Positions 54,247 to 63,605 are shown, numbered from the stretch's first letter. The stretch: 64,000 nt of DNA from Exiguobacterium sp. s124 (GCF_018617485.1 NZ_JACSKH010000001.1:1426001-1490000); one strand, 5' to 3'. Program-made: numbers and translations. Notes: generated from the letters alone by a model not told the origin.

Positions 54247-54282
54247 AAAAGTTCGGTCAACACGTGTTGACCGAACTTTTTT
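54245..54282. terminator. Perfect 38-bp palindromic terminator
   Basis: A perfect palindrome centred at 54263/54264 (arms AAAAAAGTTCGGTCAACAC and its complement) between the convergent ypdA and gudB genes; T-runs on both strands. Confidence 0.9.
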
Positions 54283-54284
54283 AT

Positions 54285-55553
54285 TTAGACCCAACCACGG
54301 AAGCGTGACGCTTCCGCCATCTTACGAACACCGACCATATAAGCCGCGAGACGCATATCGACCTTGCGGGCTGAAGAAGTATTGTAAACCGTATTGAACG
54401 AATGAACGAGTACTTTTTCAAGTTTTTCCTCGACTTCTTCTTCCGTCCAATAGTAACCTTGGTTGTTTTGTACCCACTCGAAGTACGAAACCGTGACGCC
54501 ACCACTCGATGCCAACACGTCCGGCACGAGAAGAATTCCGCGTTCTGTCAAAATCTTCGTCGCTTCGTTCGTCGTCGGACCGTTCGCCGCCTCCACTACG
54601 ATGGACGCTTTAATGGCATCGGCGTTATCTTCCGTGATTTGATTCTCGATGGCAGCTGGCACGAGAATGTCACAGTCGAGTTCTAACATCTCTTTATTCG
54701 AGATCGTGTTTTTGAAGAGCGTCGAAATCGTACCGAATGAATCGCGACGGTCTAACAAGTAAGGGATGTCCAAACCGTTCTCATCATGGATGGCACCGTA
54801 AGCGTCACTGACCGCGATCACTTTCGCTCCAGCATCATACATAAACTTCGAAAGGAAACTACCCGCGTTTCCGAACCCTTGAACAACGACACGTGCACCT
54901 TTTAGCTCAATACCACGGCGTAGTGCCGCTTCTCGAATCATGATGGCCACACCTTTCGCCGTCGCCGTCTCGCGACCGTGTGAGCCTCCAAGAACAAGTG
55001 GTTTACCTGTGATGAATCCCGGTGAGTTGAATTCATCGATTCGGCTATACTCATCCATCATCCAAGCCATGATCTGCGAGTTCGTGAACACGTCTGGAGC
55101 TGGGATGTCTTTTGTCGGTCCTACGATCTGACTGATCGCCCGCACGTAGCCACGGCTCAATCGTTCGATTTCGCGGAAACTCATCTCACGTGGGTCACAG
55201 ACGATCCCGCCCTTACCGCCACCATAAGGCAAGTCGACAATCCCCGCCTTTAAGCTCATCCATACAGATAGTGCTTTAACTTCTACCTCAGTCACGCTCG
55301 GGTGGAACCGAATTCCCCCTTTTGTCGGTCCGACCGCATCATTATGCTGAGCGCGATAACCCGTAAAGATTTTTGTCGAGCCATCATCCATGCGAACTGG
55401 GATCCGAACGGTCAGCATGCGAAGCGGTTCTTTCAACAACTCGTACATCTCGTCTGGATAGCCGAGCTTATCTAATGCTTCGTGAATTACCTCTTGTGTC
55501 GATTCCAAGATGTTTTTTCGTTTTTGATGACCTTTTTCTTGATCCGTAATCAT
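54285..55553 (-). CDS. gudB: NAD-dependent glutamate dehydrogenase
   Basis: 422 residues. GPTKGGIRFHPSVTEVEVKALSVWMSLKAGIVDLPYGGGKGGI carries the catalytic Lys (shown in parts: VDLPYGGGKGG), DIPAPDVFTN and the NAD fold ARVVVQGFGNAGS. It links glutamate and 2-oxoglutarate/ammonia. The length fits the Bacillus GudB/RocG type. GGGGAGG precedes the ATG. A promoter and an upstream cre site are visible. Confidence 0.93.
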   Translation of the reverse strand: MITDQEKGHQKRKNILESTQEVIHEALDKLGYPDEMYELLKEPLRMLTVRIPVRMDDGSTKIFTGYRAQHNDAVGPTKGGIRFHPSVTEVEVKALSVWMSLKAGIVDLPYGGGKGGIVCDPREMSFREIERLSRGYVRAISQIVGPTKDIPAPDVFTNSQIMAWMMDEYSRIDEFNSPGFITGKPLVLGGSHGRETATAKGVAIMIREAALRRGIELKGARVVVQGFGNAGSFLSKFMYDAGAKVIAVSDAYGAIHDENGLDIPYLLDRRDSFGTISTLFKNTISNKEMLELDCDILVPAAIENQITEDNADAIKASIVVEAANGPTTNEATKILTERGILLVPDVLASSGGVTVSYFEWVQNNQGYYWTEEEVEEKLEKVLVHSFNTVYNTSSARKVDMRLAAYMVGVRKMAEASRFRGWV

Positions 55554-55614
55554 GAAGGTTTCCTCCCCTAAATTGTCAATTCTCCCCCAAGAATTAACCT
55601 CGTATTCGTTTAAA

Positions 55615-55643
55615 AGTATAGCCGATACGCGCTCAATTTGAAA
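55615..55643 (-). promoter_or_regulatory. Promoter of gudB
   Basis: On the minus strand TTTCAA (55643-55638), 17-bp spacer, TATACT (55620-55615). Confidence 0.6.
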
Positions 55644-55660
55644 GGGTTTTACAAAAATAA

Positions 55661-55674
55661 TGAAAGCGTTTTCT
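55661..55674 (-). promoter_or_regulatory. Catabolite-responsive element (cre) upstream of gudB
   Basis: TGAAAGCGTTTTCT on the plus strand fits the CcpA consensus TGWAARCGYTWNCW. Its centre is about 60 bp upstream of the predicted gudB start of transcription, a position typical of CcpA-activated promoters. Confidence 0.65.
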
Positions 55675-55699
55675 TTAAGTGTGGAATGATACAGATGTC

Positions 55700-56626
55700 T
55701 TACTTCGACTCGCGTTCGAGCGCGAGCTCGATAAAGCGGTCTAATAGCTCACCGTAAGAAATCCCGACCGTTTTCGCGCTGTCCGGGAACAAGCTTAACG
55801 GCGTCATTCCTGGCAATGTGTTTGTTTCTAAAATGTACGCTTCTCCTGCTTCGGATACGAGGAAATCAGAACGCGAATATCCTGAACATCCGAGCGCGCG
55901 ATGCGCCATGACAGCCGCCTGTTGCACTTCTGTCGTCAATTCATCCGAAATTTCGGCAGGACAAACGTGAATCGAACCACCTTCTGTATACTTCGACTCG
56001 TAGTCGTAAAATTCATTTTTCGGAATGATCTCAATGACCGGAAGGGCTTGTTCTTTTCCAAAATTTCCGATGACCGGTACAGTCAATTCTTTGCCTTTAA
56101 TGTATTGCTCGACTAAAACCGCTGAATCACATAGAAATGCCTTCTCAATGCCAGCACGCAACATCTTTTCGTCCATTGCGATCGTCAAACCGTTTGACGA
56201 ACCTTCTTGGGCAGGCTTGACGACACATGGGAACTCATTTCCCCACTCGGCTATTTTCTCATCAATCGAATCAACAGATTCAATCAGCACGTCGCGCGCC
56301 ACACGGATGCCCGATGCCGCGAAGATGATCTTCGCTCTTGCCTTGTCCATCGCAAGAGCCGATGCCAATACACCTGAACCTGTGTACGGGATCCCCGCCA
56401 TTTCAAGTAATGATTGAACACGGCCATCTTCGCCGTATTTCCCATGTAACGCACTGACGACGACGTCGACGTTTAACGTCAACAACTCGTTCGCGCGCTC
56501 TGGATGAAAGTCGATTGCCGTGACTTCATGACCACGTTCCGTCAATGCCTCAATCATCCCTTGTCCGCTTGTGAGGGATACCTCACGCTCTCCTGACACT
56601 CCACCATACAATACAGCGACCTTCAT
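55700..56626 (-). CDS. ddl: D-alanine-D-alanine ligase
   Basis: 308 residues. ATP-grasp enzyme with VLYGGVSGEREVSLTSG, HGKYGEDGRVQSLLEMAGIPYTGSG and the C-terminal LETNTLPGMTPLSLFP. It makes the D-Ala-D-Ala dipeptide for peptidoglycan. The C-terminal loop lacks features of D-Ala-D-Lac ligases. It lies upstream of gudB on the same strand with no terminator seen between. Confidence 0.94.
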   Translation of the reverse strand: MKVAVLYGGVSGEREVSLTSGQGMIEALTERGHEVTAIDFHPERANELLTLNVDVVVSALHGKYGEDGRVQSLLEMAGIPYTGSGVLASALAMDKARAKIIFAASGIRVARDVLIESVDSIDEKIAEWGNEFPCVVKPAQEGSSNGLTIAMDEKMLRAGIEKAFLCDSAVLVEQYIKGKELTVPVIGNFGKEQALPVIEIIPKNEFYDYESKYTEGGSIHVCPAEISDELTTEVQQAAVMAHRALGCSGYSRSDFLVSEAGEAYILETNTLPGMTPLSLFPDSAKTVGISYGELLDRFIELALERESK

Positions 56627-56715
56627 TCCAATCTCTCCTTCAACTAACTACTGAAAATTCATGTCTAATCATAACACGGGCATCTTAAAAACAATAGGAA
56701 CAGAAAAGTAAAAAA

Positions 56716-56746
56716 AGCCGTACTTATGCGAATGCATCGTACAGCT
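56716..56746 (-). terminator. Terminator of the mecA-family gene
   Basis: Stem AGCtGTAC / GTACGGCT enclosing the stop codon, followed by a T-run on the minus strand. Confidence 0.75.
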
Positions 56747-57302
56747 CTTTCACAGCATGTTCAGTTTGAATCGTCTTTCCGTATTCCATCATGACGTACG
56801 GACTGACCGTAGTCGTCTTTCCATATTCGGACAAAATGGCGGCGAGTCGTTCTTCCACTTTCTCAGGAAGCACTTCCACGAAGTGAAGATAGTATCGACC
56901 CTCATAATGATAAAGTGCCCCACCTTGTTCGGTTTCATGTATATGTGGAAACAGTCGAATCGAAGCGTTAATCACATCTTCGAGGTCATCGAACTGGTAA
57001 ATCAAATGATGGATGACGTCGATTGTCAGGCGAATCTCAACTTGTTCGAGATCAAGCTCTGCAATGGCTTCACCTTTTTGAACGTCAATGACGAGGCCAT
57101 CTCGCGGAAACATCGTCACATTCAAGTCAACCGCCCCTTGCGGAGAGAATCCGTACTCACTTTCTGCTGTCTCAAGCAATTCTTTCCAGAGCTGTTGACC
57201 GTTTTCCCCCACAATCGTATCGATGGCGATTCCACGTAATGTAAGCTCATTCGCAGTCACATATACACGAAGATGTTCTTTTGTTTGTTTTTCAAATCTC
57301 AA
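56724..57302 (-). CDS. MecA-family adaptor protein (YpbH/MecB-like)
   Basis: 192 residues. An N-terminal domain (MRFEKQTKEHLRVYVTANELTLRGI) of the MecA substrate-binding type and a C-terminal ClpC-binding domain with IYQFDDLEDVINASIRL and YEGRYYLHF. The length is nearer to YpbH (MecB) than to MecA, and the place beside gudB also suits YpbH. It delivers proteins to ClpCP for degradation. Confidence 0.85.
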   Translation of the reverse strand: MRFEKQTKEHLRVYVTANELTLRGIAIDTIVGENGQQLWKELLETAESEYGFSPQGAVDLNVTMFPRDGLVIDVQKGEAIAELDLEQVEIRLTIDVIHHLIYQFDDLEDVINASIRLFPHIHETEQGGALYHYEGRYYLHFVEVLPEKVEERLAAILSEYGKTTTVSPYVMMEYGKTIQTEHAVKELYDAFA

Positions 57303-57362
57303 TCGAAAACCTCCAGTGAATATTCAATCCTACTAATAAGCTACTCCCGTTTTAATCCCGTG

Positions 57363-58226
57363 TCAAATAGTTGATAACCATTTCGTCCACTCTTCTGGTG
57401 TATCGCCAAGAAATGCATCTTCGAACCGACCCCGTTCGAGGCTAACCGCGTATCCACCGGCCCCAATCTTCAGTTCAGGATGCTCTTCTTGGATATAGCC
57501 CATCGCCTCGATTAACTGAGGAATGTGATCCGTCAAAGTGCACGCAAAAATGAGGCAGGATGCATCGATGTCATGCAGCGCCTTGCTCAAGTCTTCTTTC
57601 GGGAATCCAGCTCCTAAAAAGATGACGTCGTATCCATGTTGACGCAAGTAAAGTGTGACAAATAGAAGTCCGATTTCATGCATCTCACCGGGTGCACAGA
57701 CACAAGTGACTCGCGGAAGGAACGGATTCATTGGCATTTGAAGTGACAATGTAGATAGACGAGCCCGTAAAAAAGCTGTCGCGAAATGTTCATGGGCGAT
57801 TGTAATCGACCCTTGCTCCCACTGAGAGCCGATATCCATCAGAAGCGGTCCAATGATGTCTTTCGTCACCTTTTCAAAGCTAAACGTATTAAAAGCACGA
57901 TTGATCAAATCATGTGCGGTTCGCTCATCAAAGGAAAGCAACGCCTGAAGCAAGCCGTCCTTTAGTTCCTCATCGTAAAGCTTGGCAGACGTCGGTTCCG
58001 GTTCAGGTGCCTGATGGAGCTGTTGAATCGCTTGTGAGACGGATAACCCTTCTCTTTGCTTCTCTACCACCCATTTGATTTTTTCGACATCTTGATCTGA
58101 ATACAGGCGGTGACCTGATTCGGTCCGGCTCGGTACGATAAATTGGTACCGACGTTCCCAGGCACGAATGGTCGTTGGATTGACACCGGTCAACGTCGCC
58201 ACGGTCTTAATGGAGTATTTCGGCAT
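57363..58226 (-). CDS. MerR-type regulator with B12-binding domain (CarH/LitR type)
   Basis: 287 residues. N-terminal MerR winged helix (YSIKTVATLTGVNPTTIRAWERRY, 1-70), a linker, a helical B12-cap domain and a Rossmann cobalamin-binding domain. The motif W136-x9-E146-H147 and E181-x-H183-x2-G186 are the hallmarks of CarH photoreceptors, where the Trp and Glu/His pair with the upper axial ligand and His183 equivalent is the cobalt ligand. Family knowledge: AdoCbl-bound tetramer represses in the dark and falls apart in light. The start ATG follows GAGGAGGG. An inverted repeat lies in its promoter. Confidence 0.88.
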   Translation of the reverse strand: MPKYSIKTVATLTGVNPTTIRAWERRYQFIVPSRTESGHRLYSDQDVEKIKWVVEKQREGLSVSQAIQQLHQAPEPEPTSAKLYDEELKDGLLQALLSFDERTAHDLINRAFNTFSFEKVTKDIIGPLLMDIGSQWEQGSITIAHEHFATAFLRARLSTLSLQMPMNPFLPRVTCVCAPGEMHEIGLLFVTLYLRQHGYDVIFLGAGFPKEDLSKALHDIDASCLIFACTLTDHIPQLIEAMGYIQEEHPELKIGAGGYAVSLERGRFEDAFLGDTPEEWTKWLSTI

Positions 58227-58260
58227 CTCCGCCCTCCTCTCCTATTCGTTCTATGACATA

Positions 58261-58294
58261 AGTATATCCTCAATCGAAAAGGTTTACCCCTTTT
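58261..58294 (-). promoter_or_regulatory. Promoter and candidate operator of the CarH-type gene
   Basis: On the minus strand -10 TATACT (58266-58261) is preceded by AAAAGG-GGTAAA-CCTTTT (58294-58277), a perfect 6-bp inverted repeat occupying the -35 zone, which has no recognisable -35 sequence. Confidence 0.45.
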
Positions 58295-58328
58295 ATTGTG
58301 CAATCCAGTATTTTTCAAAAATAAAAAA

Positions 58329-58349
58329 GGCGCGAACATCGTCCGCACC
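58329..58349 (-). terminator. Terminator of the recQ-small membrane protein unit
   Basis: Stem GGTGCGGAC / GTTCGCGCC with G-T pairs and a 3-nt loop, followed by TTTTTT on the minus strand. Confidence 0.75.
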
Positions 58350-58354
58350 TCACC

Positions 58355-58555
58355 TTAAAATATGGCATCTCGCCCGATATATATGAAAATGAGAATAATC
58401 GCTAACATGGCGAAGGTCAATGTCATCGCCAACGGGCGCTTCATCAAGTTATCGTTCAACTTTCTCTTCCGTTCATGTTCTTGCCTCTCCGATCGAGACG
58501 GCAACGTATCCGCCAACTGCTCGCGTAAAGAATCTGCCTGATTCCGATGTCGCAA
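58355..58555 (-). CDS. Small tail-anchored membrane protein, 66 aa
   Basis: 66 residues: a charged, helix-prone N-terminal part (SLREQLADTLPSRSERQEHERKRK) and one C-terminal membrane helix (about 43-61). It starts with TTG, preceded by a perfect AAAGGAGG seven bases upstream, and ends six bp before a terminator, so it is very likely translated. It lies 41 bp after the RecQ-type helicase gene on the same strand. I do not recognise the family. Confidence 0.65.
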   Translation of the reverse strand: MRHRNQADSLREQLADTLPSRSERQEHERKRKLNDNLMKRPLAMTLTFAMLAIILIFIYIGRDAIF

Positions 58556-58596
58556 CGTATGCCCTCCTTTACCTTTTTTATCATTTTACTATGATA

Positions 58597-60024
58597 TTAT
58601 TCAAAGGAAAAGATTTGCGTCAACCGTATTCTCCATTCTGTCACATTTTTTCGGACGATTCGTGTTGTCTCCGGAAACTCAATCGCCCCACATTGGTCAC
58701 AACATTCTTCTTGGTCGATTGCCGACTCCGAAAAATAACGAAGCAAATAATCACGTCGGCACGTACGGATGAGTGCATAATCCATCATCTGTCCGAGTTG
58801 ACGATATCGATCACGTCTTCTTTCTTTTACCCAATCGAGCGCCTCTTGAAGCGAGCGTTCAGACAGCATCTGCTTCAAAAGAAGGAATTTCGGGTCCTCT
58901 TCGTTCATCCGCAATATACGAGATAACTGCGAAACCGACGTGCCGTTCTCGCGTTCAAAATACGCCAAACGGATGTCTTCGTCTTTCGGATATTGACCGT
59001 CAATCAAAAATTGTTGGATGCGCTCGTCTCCGTCTGCATAGAGGAGGACAGCAAACGCCGGCTCTCCATCACGACCTGCTCGTCCAATCTCTTGCATATA
59101 TGCTTCGACCGTTGCAGGTATTTGAAAATGGATGACGGAGCGGACGTTGTCTTTGTTTACCCCCATCCCGAATGCACTCGTACACACCATGACCGACACT
59201 TCGTTCCGTAAAAATTGAGATTGCACAAGTCGTCGGTCTTCTGTCGACATTCCACCGTGATAAAATAACGCGTCATCTAGTTCAAACGCCAATGCTTCCG
59301 CTTCTCGACGGGTCGCCGTATAGACGACAGCCGGTTTTGGAACGTCTCGCACCAATTCTTTTAATCGTTCAAGTTTCTTTTCTTTTTCGAGCCGTTCGAC
59401 CATCAATCGAATTTCCGGTCGATTCGCAGAATGAACGAACTGCTCAGGTGAAAAGAGTGCCAATTTTTCAACGATGTCTTGCTTCACGCTTTCAGGTGCG
59501 GTCGCTGTGACCGCCATGCATTGCGGGCTTCCGATTTGTTTACGCAATTCCCCTAATCGGGCATACTCCGGTCTAAACTCATGACCCCATTGAGAGATAC
59601 AATGCGCCTCGTCAATGACGAGCATTTGAATCTTGACGTTCGAGAGTGCTCGTGTGACATATGGCACTGCCAACTGCTCAGGTGATAAATATAGAAAGCG
59701 ATAGCGTTTCAAGTGATTGATGATCTCTTGCTTTTCTTCTGCTGATTCCATCGACGTCAATCGTGCGACACCTCGTTCTCCACGTTCTCGAATGTGAAGC
59801 ATTTGGTCTTCAATCAAAGAGAGCAGTGGTGAGACGATGACCGTCAATCCTCCGTTCTTGATATATGAGGGGAGTTGAAACGTCAACGACTTTCCTGCCC
59901 CTGTCGGCATGACTGCCAATACATCCTGACCCTCTACAACGGAATGGATGATTTCATGCTGACCTGGGCGGAAAGTATCATACCCGAACACACGCTTCAA
60001 TGTTGATTCATACAAATGTCTCAC
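58597..60024 (-). CDS. RecQ-family ATP-dependent DNA helicase (short, RecS-like)
   Basis: 475 residues. MPTGAGKSLTFQLPS (Walker A), DEAHCISQWGHEFRPEY, TATAPESVKQDI, AFGMGVNKDNVR and IGRAGRDG, then a zinc-binding part with CRRDYLLRYF and CCDQC. No HRDC domain is present, as in B. subtilis RecS (YpbC). Overlaps the upstream ypbB-like gene by 17 bases. Unwinds DNA in recombination and fork repair. Confidence 0.92.
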   Translation of the reverse strand: MRHLYESTLKRVFGYDTFRPGQHEIIHSVVEGQDVLAVMPTGAGKSLTFQLPSYIKNGGLTVIVSPLLSLIEDQMLHIRERGERGVARLTSMESAEEKQEIINHLKRYRFLYLSPEQLAVPYVTRALSNVKIQMLVIDEAHCISQWGHEFRPEYARLGELRKQIGSPQCMAVTATAPESVKQDIVEKLALFSPEQFVHSANRPEIRLMVERLEKEKKLERLKELVRDVPKPAVVYTATRREAEALAFELDDALFYHGGMSTEDRRLVQSQFLRNEVSVMVCTSAFGMGVNKDNVRSVIHFQIPATVEAYMQEIGRAGRDGEPAFAVLLYADGDERIQQFLIDGQYPKDEDIRLAYFERENGTSVSQLSRILRMNEEDPKFLLLKQMLSERSLQEALDWVKERRRDRYRQLGQMMDYALIRTCRRDYLLRYFSESAIDQEECCDQCGAIEFPETTRIVRKNVTEWRIRLTQIFSFE

Positions 60025-61030
60025 CTCGTTTCAGTCTTGCGAACACAAGACGTATTTGAAAGTAACTAACGTTTCCCATCTCTTCAAATATCGGTTTCAA
60101 CGCCCAACTGTTTGGATGTCGAAGCCTCTCGATTGTGACAATCTCTTCGGCCGGGACGAACTGATCGAGGGGAAAGATGTCTAAGTACATCGCCATCTCT
60201 ACCACATGATCTTCAATCGTACTCGTCCGTAGTCTACGTTGTGACTGAACTTGTTGGAACGAATACCCTTTCAAAAAGAGTTCGTATGATTCCCGTGCCG
60301 AATAGGTCATCCGCTCTGTCGACAATCCATACGTAAATCCTCGTAACTTCGCATCTTCCGGTAACGCTATCAACAACTCATTCCATCCGGCCAAAAAATA
60401 GAGTCGAGCCGTCTCGGCATCCACATCGAGTAGGCTAGCAATTTGTTCATAAGTCAGACCGGTTTCAAATGCTCCCGTGAATCGATAGACGACCGCCGTC
60501 GCATATGGATCTCCGATTTTCTCGAGCGCGATCTCGATTTCGTGATGAAACGATTGCATCAGCACTTTCCAATCTCGGTCGAGTTGCAATAATCGCTTTA
60601 CCCACTGTTCTGCAGGTCGATCGGCTTGGACGGGATAAAATGTTCGTTCATGTTCCTTAGACATGAACGTCTGTACGAAAAGGCTAAGCCGTTTCCATGT
60701 CGTCGCGTTAAAATCACGGCGCTCCCCACCTAATCGATTGAACAAATCCTCTACAGCTTCAGGGGATGCCAACATGTCTCCCGCTTCTGTCAGTTTAAAC
60801 TGTTTGCGGTTTAACCATCCCCGCTTCTCAAGTCCTTTCAATAAGGACTCATATGCATACGTTGTTTGCGGAAACTGTCCAAAAACAGGTTCTAGTTCAT
60901 AAAAGAACGCGTCTTGTAACGTTGTCGCCGAACGCTTTCCATTTAAGACATGGAATAGGCTGCGTTCACTTCGTTCTCCGTTTAATCGCTTAATGGCCAG
61001 CAGTAAAACTCCGTCTGCTAAATGAACCAA
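60008..61030 (-). CDS. YpbB-like helix-turn-helix protein
   Basis: 340 residues. A helical protein whose N-terminal half has no clear motif and whose C-terminal third contains a helix-turn-helix-like RESYELFLKGYSFQQVQSQRRLRTSTIEDHVVEM, as in the HTH_40 domain of RQC/WRN-type proteins and YpbB. It is always the neighbour of the RecQ-type gene in Bacillus and probably acts as its partner. Starts with TTG behind AAGGATGTGA. Confidence 0.8.
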   Translation of the reverse strand: MVHLADGVLLLAIKRLNGERSERSLFHVLNGKRSATTLQDAFFYELEPVFGQFPQTTYAYESLLKGLEKRGWLNRKQFKLTEAGDMLASPEAVEDLFNRLGGERRDFNATTWKRLSLFVQTFMSKEHERTFYPVQADRPAEQWVKRLLQLDRDWKVLMQSFHHEIEIALEKIGDPYATAVVYRFTGAFETGLTYEQIASLLDVDAETARLYFLAGWNELLIALPEDAKLRGFTYGLSTERMTYSARESYELFLKGYSFQQVQSQRRLRTSTIEDHVVEMAMYLDIFPLDQFVPAEEIVTIERLRHPNSWALKPIFEEMGNVSYFQIRLVFARLKRGETFV

Positions 61031-61085
61031 GTCGTCACATCCTTAAAAAAATCATTATCCTACCAAAAAGACACTCGTTTCCTCA

Positions 61086-61114
61086 TTGAAATAATTGGGT
61101 ATGTAGACTACAAT
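61086..61114 (+). promoter_or_regulatory. Promoter of fer
   Basis: TTGAAA (61086-61091), 17-bp spacer, TACAAT (61109-61114), about 58 bp before the ferredoxin ATG. Confidence 0.75.
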
Positions 61115-61142
61115 TACTCGTAGACAGTAGATTGATTTCTAA

Positions 61143-61421
<279 letters not shown>

Positions 61422-61427
61422 TCCAAG

Positions 61428-61462
61428 AAAGACATATTGGTCATTTTGACCGATATGTCTTT
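61428..61462 (+). terminator. Terminator of fer
   Basis: Long stem AAAGACATAttGGTCA / TGACCgATATGTCTTT with a short T loop, followed by TTTT. Confidence 0.85.
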
Positions 61463-61522
61463 TTTTCATTTTCACTTCTCCATCGTACTCCAATCATGAC
61501 AGCTCTAGCCAAGTATAACAAA

Positions 61523-61556
61523 AAAGGTTGTTTGGCTTAAGCACCAAACAACCTTT
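61523..61556 (-). terminator. Terminator of the nucleoside transporter operon
   Basis: A 13-bp stem AAAGGTTGTTTGG / CCAAACAACCTTT, loop 8 nt, then T-run on the minus strand, 29 bp after the last permease gene. Confidence 0.85.
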
Positions 61557-61584
61557 CTAAAACGGACATATGTCCTATTCCAGA

Positions 61585-62544
61585 TTAGCGTTTTCCTTTA
61601 ATATATGGAATACCGACTGACTTCGGTGCATCCGCACGACCAACGAGTCCAGCGAGCGCAAGAATCGTGAGCGCATATGGTGCAATCAAGAGGAGAAGCT
61701 GTGGCACGTTATTGATGACCGGCAAGTTGCTTCCGATAATCGAAAGTGCTTGAGCGAATCCGAAGAATAATCCGGCACCGAGTGCGCCGAGCGGATTCCA
61801 CTTCCCGAAGATCATCGCGGCAATCGCCAAGAACCCTTGACCAACAATCGTTGTTCCACTGAAGTTTGTCGTAACCGTAACGGCATATACCGCTCCGGCA
61901 AGGCCACCAAATGCACCAGAGAGCATGACGCCCATGAAACGCATTTTTGTGACGTTGATTCCCATCGTATCAGCCGCCATCGGATGTTCCCCGACTGAGC
62001 GTAGACGAAGTCCGAACGGCGTCTTGAAGATGACGAACCAGACGACGAACGCTAATGCGATGGCAACAAATGACGTATATTGAACGTTAATGAAGAACAT
62101 TTTCAGAACAGGAATATCTGACAAAAATGGTACGTTCTCTTTCGCAATACGATACTCGATAAAGTCAGTTTGACCTTTATTATAAAGCACACGTACAACG
62201 AAAATCGCGAGACCAATCGCAAGCATGTTAATCGCTACTCCAAGAACCGTCTGGTCCGCACGCCATAGGATGGCCGGAACAGCTAAGAAGAGAGAGAATA
62301 ACGCTCCAACTACCATCGCAACGAGTAAGGAAATCCATGGGCTAAACGCACCGGCTCCTAAGTCTGTCAACGTGAGCGTTGTGATGATTCCTGTTGCGGC
62401 ACCGATGATCATAATTCCTTCGAGTGCGATGTTGACGACACCCGAGCGTTCACTGAAAATCCCACCAAGCGCTGCGATAATGAGTGGAGTCGCATAGGCG
62501 AGTGCAACCGGTACGACGATATAGAGGACTTCTAAGAAGCTCAT
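61585..62544 (-). CDS. nupQ: Nucleoside ABC transporter permease (NupQ-like)
   Basis: 319 residues with about nine membrane helices. GIFSERSGVVNIALEGIMIIGA and PFGLRLRSVGEHPMAADTMGINV are typical of the BPD_transp_2 permeases of BMP-type (guanosine/nucleoside) ABC systems. It forms the channel with the neighbouring permease. Four-base overlap with it. Confidence 0.85.
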   Translation of the reverse strand: MSFLEVLYIVVPVALAYATPLIIAALGGIFSERSGVVNIALEGIMIIGAATGIITTLTLTDLGAGAFSPWISLLVAMVVGALFSLFLAVPAILWRADQTVLGVAINMLAIGLAIFVVRVLYNKGQTDFIEYRIAKENVPFLSDIPVLKMFFINVQYTSFVAIALAFVVWFVIFKTPFGLRLRSVGEHPMAADTMGINVTKMRFMGVMLSGAFGGLAGAVYAVTVTTNFSGTTIVGQGFLAIAAMIFGKWNPLGALGAGLFFGFAQALSIIGSNLPVINNVPQLLLLIAPYALTILALAGLVGRADAPKSVGIPYIKGKR

Positions 62545-63605
62545 TTTTTCTCCACTCCTTTCTTACGATTTCCTTTAAGTTTCTCAATAACATAGTTGAT
62601 GGCATAACCAGATGCCACAAAGATAACGATTGCTGCGATGATGACTTTGACGAGTTCAGACGGTACGTTCGCACCAAGTTGCATCGCCAATCCACCGATG
62701 TTCAATCCAGCAAAGAGAATCGCTGCAAGAATGACACCAACCGCTGTGTTTGCACCGAGGAGGGCTACGGCAATCCCGTCAAATCCAACACCTGTGAACG
62801 ATGCCGAGAGCGTCATACTACCGAACGTCCCGAGACCTTCCATCGCGCCGGCGAGACCTGCGAACATCCCTGAGATGACAAACGAAAGGACGATGTTACG
62901 GTCAACGCTCATCCCTGCGTACTGAGAAGCATGTTTGTTGAACCCGACTGCACGTAACTCGTAACCGAGCGTCGTACGTTGAAGAATGTAGTAGTATACA
63001 ATCGCTGCGAGCACCGCAACGAGGACACCCCAGTGAAGACGTGAGTACGTCGTCAACTCTTGTAACCATGGTGACGCAAGCGATGCCGATTCGTTGATTG
63101 AGTCTGTACGTTCGTTCGTCACACCGATGACGCTACGCAAAATCGCGTTCGTCGTGTAAAGCGCGATATAGTTCATCATGATTGATGTGATAACTTCGTG
63201 TACGTAAAACTTCGCTTTTAAGAAACCAGGAACGAAAGCCCAGATTGCGGCTGCGACCATCGCTGCAAGAAGTGCAAGCGGTAAATGGATAAACATCGGT
63301 AAATCGAAGTTGATCCCTACATAAACGGCTGCTACCCATCCAATCAACACTTGGCCTTCTACCCCGATGTTAAATAGCCCGGTCCGGAATGCAAAGGCAA
63401 CCGCAAGACCCGAGAAGATAAGTGGTGCTGCTGCACGTAACGTCTCCCCGATGGCATACGGGCTTCCAAACATCCCTTCAAACAGGGAGATAAAGCCTTG
63501 AACAGGGTCGTACCCACCAATCAACATAACGATGGCTCCGACGAGAAGTCCTAAAATGATGGATAGGAATGGAATGAGAAGTTGGTTTAAACTTAATTTT
63601 TTCAT
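62541..63605 (-). CDS. nupP: Nucleoside ABC transporter permease (NupP-like)
   Basis: 354 residues, about ten membrane helices. [19 protein letters not shown] and [23 protein letters not shown] are the conserved elements of the BPD_transp_2 family, and the long N-terminal helix set fits NupP (YufP). Overlaps nupQ and the ATPase gene by four bases each. Confidence 0.85.
   Translation of the reverse strand: MKKLSLNQLLIPFLSIILGLLVGAIVMLIGGYDPVQGFISLFEGMFGSPYAIGETLRAAAPLIFSGLAVAFAFRTGLFNIGVEGQVLIGWVAAVYVGINFDLPMFIHLPLALLAAMVAAAIWAFVPGFLKAKFYVHEVITSIMMNYIALYTTNAILRSVIGVTNERTDSINESASLASPWLQELTTYSRLHWGVLVAVLAAIVYYYILQRTTLGYELRAVGFNKHASQYAGMSVDRNIVLSFVISGMFAGLAGAMEGLGTFGSMTLSASFTGVGFDGIAVALLGANTAVGVILAAILFAGLNIGGLAMQLGANVPSELVKVIIAAIVIFVASGYAINYVIEKLKGNRKKGVEKK

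Noticed and set aside
54245-54282. 38-bp perfect palindrome as an attachment site or replication element
   Set aside because: Its place between two convergent stops and flanking A/T runs make it an ordinary bidirectional terminator.
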